Assembly (NCBI GenBank): GCA_017578085.1
Contig: PKQR01000081.1
Span: 1 to 9,649, forward strand
DNA length: 9,649 nt
Direction of reading: 5' to 3'
Origin: Bacillota bacterium
GTDB taxonomy: Bacteria > Bacillota > Limnochordia > Limnochordales > ZCTH02-B6
Shown: one piece after another, positions 6,051 through 9,649 of the stretch
Position numbering within the stretch: the first letter of the stretch is position 1
Layout: each line of letters begins with the position of its first letter
Made by a program: the position numbers and the translations under genes
Notes under the pieces: model-generated
The model's input: the letters and a program-made list of their open reading frames with translations, nothing else
Database searches by the model: none
What the model was told of the DNA's origin: nothing

Positions 6051-6115
6051 TGGTAGTTGACAACGAACTGTTAGTTGCCATGCAACTGTTAGTTAACAAT
6101 GATTGTTGACTACCA
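6051..6115. promoter_or_regulatory. Cluster of overlapping palindromes, candidate Fur/PerR-type operators
   Basis: This AT-rich leader holds nested symmetric elements. The best lies at 6090-6112: two 11-bp arms around G6101 with one mismatch, whose core AACAATGATTGTT fits the 7-1-7 layout of Fur-family boxes (compare TGATAATNATTATCA). Others are AGTTGC-CAT-GCAACT (6073-6087), GTTGACAAC (6056-6064), two copies of AACTGTTAGTT (6066-6076 and 6084-6094, 18 bp apart, each symmetric AACT-N3-AGTT), and TGGTAGT (6051-6057) with its complement ACTACCA (6109-6115). The cluster covers the predicted transcription start and the leader of the regulator operon, a suitable place for autorepression. Confidence 0.55.
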
Positions 6116-6118
6116 CTG

Positions 6119-6149
6119 ATTATAGAGCTCCCTGCCAGGCCGTGTCAAT
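6119..6149 (-). promoter_or_regulatory. Predicted promoter of the PerR/Fur-IdeR operon
   Basis: On the minus strand a perfect -35 TTGACA (6149-6144) and a perfect -10 TATAAT (6124-6119) are present, separated by 19 nt, two longer than the ideal for a vegetative sigma factor. Transcription would start near 6112, at the edge of the palindrome centred on 6101, with a leader of about 77 nt before the ATG at 6035. Confidence 0.65.
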
Positions 6150-6180
6150 CGTTCGCCCTGCGCCCGTGCCTACGATGCGC

Positions 6181-6199
6181 AAAACCCCGCCTTGCGCGG
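6181..6199 (-). terminator. Weak possible terminator after the fadH-like gene
   Basis: Minus-strand reading gives a short GC stem (CCGC-GCAAG-GCGG, 6199-6187), then GG and TTTT (6184-6181), starting about 10 bp after the fadH-like stop codon. The stem is only 4 bp, so this is tentative. Termination here would keep the dehydrogenase transcript out of the regulator operon. Confidence 0.35.
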
Positions 6200-6208
6200 T
6201 CCTGCGGT

Positions 6209-7012
6209 TCACCGGCGCTTGGGCGTGCGCTCCACGAACAAGTTGCGGCCAAGCCACAAGCCGCCGTCGATGACTAGGCACTCGCCGGTGATGTACGACG
6301 CGTAGTCGGAAACCAGGTATGCCGCCGCGTGGGCGACTTCTTCCGGTTCCCCGAAGCGCCCGAGCGGGATGGCGGCTTGGAGGCGTTGCGCCGCTTCCGG
6401 CGTGGCCCACAGCTGCTCGGCGCCGCCGGTCTTGTCGATGGGGCCAGGTGCGATGGCGTTGACCCGGATCCGGTACGGCGCCCACTCTACCGCCAGGGTG
6501 CGGGTCATGGCCAGCACCCCGGCTTTGGCCGCGGCCGAGTGGACCGTCCCTGGGCCCCCATGCCAGGCGTACGTGGCGATAATGTTGAGGATAGTGCCGG
6601 GCTGCTTTTGCTCGATCCAGTGCCGGCCTACGGCCCGGCTGCAGTAGAAGGTGCCGTTGAGGACGATGTTGACCACAGCGTTCCAACCGTTGACGCTCAG
6701 CTCGTGAGCGGGGCAGACGAAGTTGCCGGCCGCGTTGTTGACCAGGATGTCGACGCGCCGGAACCGCTCCAGCGTCCTGGCCAAAAGCTCGTCCACCTGC
6801 GATGGGTCCCGCACGTCCATGGGCACTGTCAAAACCGGTACGCCCTTGGCCTCAAACTCCTTGGCGACGCCCGCCAGCCGCTCGGCGTTGCGGGCCGCGA
6901 GGACGAGTGACGCACCGAGGTCGCCGAAACAGCGGGCCATGGCCAGGCCCAAACCCGAACTCCCGCCCGTGATGATGGCGACGCGACCTTGCAGCGTGCC
7001 GGGTGGCAGCAT
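6209..7012 (-). CDS. fadH: 2,4-dienoyl-CoA reductase-like short-chain dehydrogenase (YkuF/FadH type)
   Basis: From the ATG at 7012 the product is 267 residues; an in-frame TTG at 7024 would add four, but it directly abuts the AAAGGGG ribosome-binding site, so the ATG is preferred. Counting from the TTG, the Rossmann NAD(P)-binding motif TGGSSGLG is at 19-26 and NNAAG at 96-100. The stretches SVNGWNAVVNIVLNGTFYCS, ATYAWHGGPGTVHSAAAKAGV and IAPGPIDKTGG closely match Bacillus YkuF and the mitochondrial DECR group. As in that group, the usual YxxxK tyrosine is replaced (His162 of HSAAAK); the tyrosine of ATYAW (Tyr152) and Lys167 are the likely catalytic pair. The enzyme would reduce 2,4-dienoyl-CoA with NADPH during unsaturated fatty acid breakdown in the cytoplasm. 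No other beta-oxidation gene is nearby and it appears to be monocistronic. A different enoyl/ketoacyl substrate cannot be excluded. Confidence 0.85.
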   Translation of the reverse strand: MLPPGTLQGRVAIITGGSSGLGLAMARCFGDLGASLVLAARNAERLAGVAKEFEAKGVPVLTVPMDVRDPSQVDELLARTLERFRRVDILVNNAAGNFVCPAHELSVNGWNAVVNIVLNGTFYCSRAVGRHWIEQKQPGTILNIIATYAWHGGPGTVHSAAAKAGVLAMTRTLAVEWAPYRIRVNAIAPGPIDKTGGAEQLWATPEAAQRLQAAIPLGRFGEPEEVAHAAAYLVSDYASYITGECLVIDGGLWLGRNLFVERTPKRR

Positions 7013-7068
7013 AAATTTTCTCAACCCCTTTCCACAAAGCGCACTGATCTGCCAATTTCAGCCGCGGG

Positions 7069-7095
7069 CGGGCCGGGCCCTCGCGGCCCGGCCCG
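7069..7095 (-). terminator. GC-rich hairpin after mccB (terminator or 3' stabiliser)
   Basis: A perfect 11-bp inverted repeat, CGGGCCGGGCC (7069-7079) and GGCCCGGCCCG (7085-7095), with a 5-nt loop, lies 25 bp past the mccB stop and before the fadH-like gene. No T-run follows on the minus strand, so it is either a non-canonical terminator or a structure protecting the 3' end of the mccAB message. The remaining intergenic bases up to the fadH-like start show no convincing promoter. Confidence 0.5.
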
Positions 7096-7119
7096 TGGGC
7101 TGCTCCAAAGTGTCAGCGC

Positions 7120-8250
7120 TCAGCAGGCCTGCGCCAAGTCTTCGATGAGGTCTTCGACGTCCTCGATTCCTACGGAAACGCGCACCAGGCTGTCGGTGAT
7201 GCCCAGCTGTGCCCGCCGCTCGGGCGGGATCGACGCGTGGGTCATCTTGGCCGGTAAGGAGATAAGGCTCTCGACGCCGCCCAGGCTCTCGGCCAGGGTA
7301 AAGAGGCGCGTGCGGCTCACGAGGCGCTCCGCCCGTTCGGGAGTGTCGGTTTCGAAGGAGAGCATGCCGCCAAATCCTCTGGCTTGCCGGCGGTGCACCG
7401 CATGGCCCGGATGGTCCGGCAGGCCGGGGTAGTAGACCCGCCGCACCCAGGGCTGCTCCTTGAGCCACTGGGCAAGCGCCATGGCGTTGCGCTCGTGGGC
7501 TTCCATGCGCAGGCCCAGGGTGCGGATGCCGCGGATGAGCAGCCAGCTGTCGTGGGGCCCCAGCACCCCGCCGACCGCGTTTTGGAGGTAGTGCAGCCGC
7601 TCGCCCAGCTCCGCGTCCTTGACCACGACCAGGCCCGCGACCACGTCGGAGTGGCCGCTCAAGTACTTGGTCGCGCTGTGCACGACGATGTCGGCGCCCA
7701 AGGTGAGAGGCTGCTGCCAATAGGGCGTCATGAACGTGTTGTCCACCACCAGCCACGCGCCGGACCGATGGGCCACGTCGGCCAGCGCCCGGAGGTCGGC
7801 CACCTTCAAGAGGGGATTGGTGGGGGACTCCACGATGACCATGCGGGTTTCCGGGCGCAGGCTGCGCGCCACGTCCTCGGGGTCGGCCGTATCGGCGTAC
7901 GTGGCCTCGATGCCGAGGCGCTTGAACACCCTTTCCACAACCCGGTACGTGCCGCCATAGACGTCGTCGCCCACCACGACGTGGTCGCCTGCGTCCAGCA
8001 GGCTCAGGACCGTGGACATGGCCGCCATCCCGGAAGCAAAGGCGAGCCCCCGCACGCCGCCCTCCAGCTCCGCCGCCAGGTTTTCCAAGGCCGTCCTGGT
8101 CGGGTTGCCGGTGCGGGAATACTCATACCCCCGGTGGACGCCGGGCCGCTCCTGGGCGTAAGTGGACGAGAGGTAAATGGGCACGTTGACCGCCCCGGTG
8201 GCGGGGTCCGGGCCGTGCCCGCCGTGGACGATAAGGGTCTTGAGCCGCAT
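7120..8250 (-). CDS. mccB: Cystathionine gamma-lyase / homocysteine gamma-lyase (MccB-like, PLP enzyme)
   Basis: The 376-residue product is a full-length Cys/Met-metabolism PLP enzyme of fold type I. Visible marks are TLIVHGG at the start, GYEYSRTGNPTRTALE (Tyr44 and Arg46 region contacting PLP of the neighbouring subunit), SGMAAMSTV, DDVYGGTYR, VDNTFMTPY (Asp170 pairs with the pyridine N), and HSATKYLSGHSD with the Schiff-base Lys195. The C-terminal ESLGGVESLISLPAKMTHAS and GLRMEAHERNA fit MccB and MetI/MetB relatives. Partnership with an MccA-like gene upstream favours cystathionine gamma-lyase of the reverse transsulfuration pathway (cystathionine to cysteine, 2-oxobutyrate and ammonia) over cystathionine gamma-synthase. 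The ATG at 8250 has a strong AGGAGG (8262-8257). An in-frame extension to 8454 would overlap mccA and is not supported. It lies 71 bp after mccA, with no clear terminator between them. Confidence 0.92.
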   Translation of the reverse strand: MRLKTLIVHGGHGPDPATGAVNVPIYLSSTYAQERPGVHRGYEYSRTGNPTRTALENLAAELEGGVRGLAFASGMAAMSTVLSLLDAGDHVVVGDDVYGGTYRVVERVFKRLGIEATYADTADPEDVARSLRPETRMVIVESPTNPLLKVADLRALADVAHRSGAWLVVDNTFMTPYWQQPLTLGADIVVHSATKYLSGHSDVVAGLVVVKDAELGERLHYLQNAVGGVLGPHDSWLLIRGIRTLGLRMEAHERNAMALAQWLKEQPWVRRVYYPGLPDHPGHAVHRRQARGFGGMLSFETDTPERAERLVSRTRLFTLAESLGGVESLISLPAKMTHASIPPERRAQLGITDSLVRVSVGIEDVEDLIEDLAQAC

Positions 8251-8321
8251 GTGCCGCCTCCTGTTCCGCCGCCGGCCTAGATCGCCGGTTCCTTGGCGCC
8301 CGCTCAACTGCCGGCTGGCCG

Positions 8322-9248
8322 CTAGTCGTAGATGCCCTTGCTCAGGTAGCGCTCGCTGCTGTCGGGAAACACCACGACCACGGTGCTGCCGGGCCGGGCC
8401 TGCTTGGCCTCCTGCCACGCGGCGTAAAACGCCGCGCCCGAGGAGCTGCCGCACAAGATTCCTTCCCGCCGGGCCAGCTCCTTGACCATGGCAAACGCGT
8501 CGTCGTCGGACACGGTGTACACCTTATCGATCAGGCGCGTGTCCAGCGTTTCGGGGATGAACTCCACGCCGATCCCCTCGGTCCGGTGAGGCCCGGGCTG
8601 GCCGCCGCAGAGGATGGACCCTTCGGGCTCCACGGCCACGGCCCGCAGGCCGGGGATCTTTTCCTTAAGATAGCGGGCGGTGCCCGTGAAGGTGCCGCCG
8701 GTGCCGACGCCGGCCACAAAAATGTCGATCTGGCCCTGGAGCTGCTCGTAAATCTCCGGTCCCGTCGTGTCGTAGTGGGCCTGGGGATTGGCCGGGTTGG
8801 CGAACTGCTGGGGGATGAAGGAATTCTCGATCTGGGCTGCGAGCTCTTTGGCCTTCTCGATGGCGCCCGCCATCCCTTTCTCCCTCGGGGTGTTGACGAT
8901 CTCCGCGCCGAGGGCCTTCATGAGCGCCTGCTTTTCCTGCGAGAAGTGCTCCGGCACGACCAGGATAACGCGGTAGCCTTTCTCCAGGGCGGCCAAGGCG
9001 AGGCCGATGCCGGTGTTGCCAGCCGTCGGTTCGATGATGGTGCCGCCGGGGCGGAGCTTGCCCTGGCTTTCCGCGGCGCGGATCATGTGGGGCCCGATGC
9101 GGTCCTTGACGCTGCCGCCGGGGTTAAAGAACTCCAGCTTCGCATATAGCCGCACCCGGTCCAGGCCTTCGAACTTGCGGATGCGAACAAGCGGGGTGCC
9201 GCCGATTAGGTCGACGACGCTTTCGTAGACGCCGTTGGCTTGGGGCAT
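8322..9248 (-). CDS. mccA: Cystathionine beta-synthase / cysteine synthase family protein (MccA-like, PLP enzyme)
   Basis: The 308-residue product is a fold-type II PLP enzyme. It has DLIGGTPLVRI at the start, FFNPGGSVKDR with the PLP lysine Lys48, the substrate loop EPTAGNTGIG (73-82), the phosphate-binding loop VGTGGTFTG (181-189), and CGSSSGA (266-272), where a serine contacts the pyridine nitrogen. EPEGSILCGGQPGPHRTEGIG and FIPQQFANPANP are typical of the MccA/YrhA subgroup, which makes cystathionine from homocysteine and O-acetylserine. There is no CBS regulatory domain, as expected for the bacterial short form. With mccB it would convert homocysteine to cysteine. The ATG at 9248 is chosen for its strong GGAGG (9260-9256, 7 nt spacing) and because homology begins there, although the frame runs back to 9335. 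Plain O-acetylserine sulfhydrylase (CysK) is the main alternative. Confidence 0.9.
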   Translation of the reverse strand: MPQANGVYESVVDLIGGTPLVRIRKFEGLDRVRLYAKLEFFNPGGSVKDRIGPHMIRAAESQGKLRPGGTIIEPTAGNTGIGLALAALEKGYRVILVVPEHFSQEKQALMKALGAEIVNTPREKGMAGAIEKAKELAAQIENSFIPQQFANPANPQAHYDTTGPEIYEQLQGQIDIFVAGVGTGGTFTGTARYLKEKIPGLRAVAVEPEGSILCGGQPGPHRTEGIGVEFIPETLDTRLIDKVYTVSDDDAFAMVKELARREGILCGSSSGAAFYAAWQEAKQARPGSTVVVVFPDSSERYLSKGIYD

Positions 9249-9279
9249 GCAGAAACCTCCGGATATGCCAGGTAATCCG

Positions 9280-9307
9280 ATCGTTGATCCTATCCTATCA
9301 TTGATCC
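9280..9307. repeat. Tandem ATC(G/A)TTGATCC elements upstream of mccA, possible operator
   Basis: Two 11-bp direct repeats, ATCGTTGATCC (9280-9290) and ATCATTGATCC (9297-9307), differ at one base and start 17 bp apart, separated by TATCCT. The second contains the symmetric ATCA-T-TGAT. They sit 32-59 bp before the mccA start, where a sulfur-metabolism regulator could bind. No clear -35/-10 pair is seen around them, and no known riboswitch structure was recognised in this 163-bp gap. Confidence 0.4.
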
Positions 9308-9328
9308 GGAGGCGGTGCACAGGGCGGG

Positions 9329-9378
9329 AAGACAATAAGCGGCGGGACGCCCGGGAGCGGGCGCCCCGCCGCTGTCTT
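9329..9378 (-). terminator. Long hairpin terminator after the Q/Y/G-rich gene
   Basis: GCGGCGGG-A-CGCCC (9339-9352) pairs with GGGCG-C-CCCGCCGC (9359-9372) around a 6-nt loop, with a single A/C mismatch. AAGACA (9329-9334) and TGTCTT (9373-9378) can extend the stem across a 4-nt bulge. On the minus strand the stem is followed by TTATTGTCTT, a moderate U-rich tail. It lies between the low-complexity gene and mccA, and is best read as the terminator of the former. Confidence 0.7.
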
Positions 9379-9411
9379 ACACAGATGGTGAAGGCACGCC
9401 GCCGGGGCCGG

Positions 9412-9649
9412 CTACTGGCGGACCTGCGGCTGGGTATAGTGTTGGCCGTACTGCTGCCCCAAGGACTGGCCTTGCTGCTGGCTGTAGTGGAACGTCTGGC
9501 CGTAGGGCTGCCCGTACTGCGTTTGGCCGTATGGCGCGTACTGGGGATGCTGCCCGAACTGAGACTGCCCGTACTGGGACTGCCCGTACTGGTACGGCTG
9601 GCCGTACTGGTTTTGCTGGTACTGACCCTGCTGGCCGCCCACCTGCATT
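9412..9649 (-). CDS. Gln/Tyr/Gly-rich low-complexity (prion-like) protein, possibly partial
   Basis: The visible 78 residues run from an ATG codon at 9648 (which may be internal, as the window ends one base later) to a TAG at 9412. I do not recognise a named family. By count it has 29 Gln, 13 Gly and 12 Tyr, with no Asp, Glu or Lys and one Arg. Short degenerate repeats of the type QYGQ, QSQYGQ and YGQPYGQ fill the whole chain, and it ends QPQVRQ. There is no signal peptide or membrane segment in the visible part, and no folded domain is expected. Gln/Tyr/Pro-rich proteins of this kind occur among spore coat components of Bacillota (GerQ has a Q/P/Y/G-rich N-terminal half), so a coat or surface protein is one possibility. 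A disordered tail of a larger protein extending past the edge is another. Confidence 0.6.
   Translation of the reverse strand, partial: MQVGGQQGQYQQNQYGQPYQYGQSQYGQSQFGQHPQYAPYGQTQYGQPYGQTFHYSQQQGQSLGQQYGQHYTQPQVRQ

Noticed and set aside
5596..6099. An N-terminal extension of the DtxR-family frame up to 6099
   Set aside because: It lies entirely over the Fur-family gene in another frame and lacks homology; the ATGA overlap at 5592-5595 gives a natural start.
8251..8454. An N-terminal extension of mccB to 8454
   Set aside because: It overlaps the 3' end of mccA in another frame, while the ATG at 8250 has an AGGAGG at the right distance and homology begins there.
9249..9411. Possible S-box or T-box riboswitch before mccA
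   Set aside because: The gap is too short and is mostly occupied by the terminator hairpin of the preceding gene and two short repeats; no aptamer-like arrangement was recognised.
9412..9648. The repetitive Q/Y/G tract as a CRISPR or DNA satellite array
   Set aside because: The repeats are degenerate at the DNA level, have no constant repeat-spacer pattern, and keep an open reading frame, so they are protein-level repeats.

Overview
The window is GC-rich DNA with genes packed in short cotranscribed runs. Several proteins most resemble Bacillota (Firmicutes) versions: a YkuF-type 2,4-dienoyl-CoA reductase, an MccA/MccB-type reverse transsulfuration pair, and a PerR-like Fur protein next to a DtxR/IdeR-type repressor. 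A high-GC, possibly thermophilic or spore-forming Bacillota lineage is my best guess, but no rRNA or phylogenetic marker is present to confirm it.

Layout. Bases 1-1069 read on the plus strand: the 3' end of a TRAP transporter large permease, a PcaC-like carboxymuconolactone decarboxylase-family protein and a 4-oxalocrotonate tautomerase-like protein whose catalytic Pro-1 is replaced by Val. Everything from 1066 to the right edge reads on the minus strand. In transcription order (right to left) this is: a Gln/Tyr/Gly-rich low-complexity protein (9412-9648, possibly running off the edge); the cysteine pair mccA-mccB (9248 to 7120); a fadH-like short-chain dehydrogenase (7012 to 6209); a two-regulator operon of a PerR/Fur-family and a DtxR/IdeR-family protein whose ends overlap by ATGA (6035 to 4921), closed by a clear intrinsic terminator; and a ferric-iron ABC transporter substrate-binding protein plus double-domain permease (4711 to 2077), followed by a membrane-anchored endonuclease/exonuclease/phosphatase-family protein (1983 to 1066). 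The last gene meets the plus-strand tautomerase tail to tail, with overlapping stop codons.

How it fits together. The centre looks like a metal-homeostasis island. Two metalloregulators of different families share one promoter, and their transcription unit ends just upstream of an iron importer. The regulator promoter carries a cluster of palindromes, including a 7-1-7 Fur-family-like box. The importer promoter carries a perfect 14-bp palindrome with TTAGG/CCTAA ends resembling DtxR/IdeR half-sites. The simplest reading is that the PerR/Fur protein controls its own operon and the IdeR-like protein controls the iron importer. This is inference from sequence. The importer has no ATPase gene in the window.

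I saw no RNA genes, CRISPR array, insertion sequence or phage gene, and no gene-free stretch longer than about 210 bases. I did not find a clearly new multi-gene system. The most unusual items are the regulator pair with its operator array, the Pro-1-less tautomerase and the prion-like Q/Y/G-rich protein.
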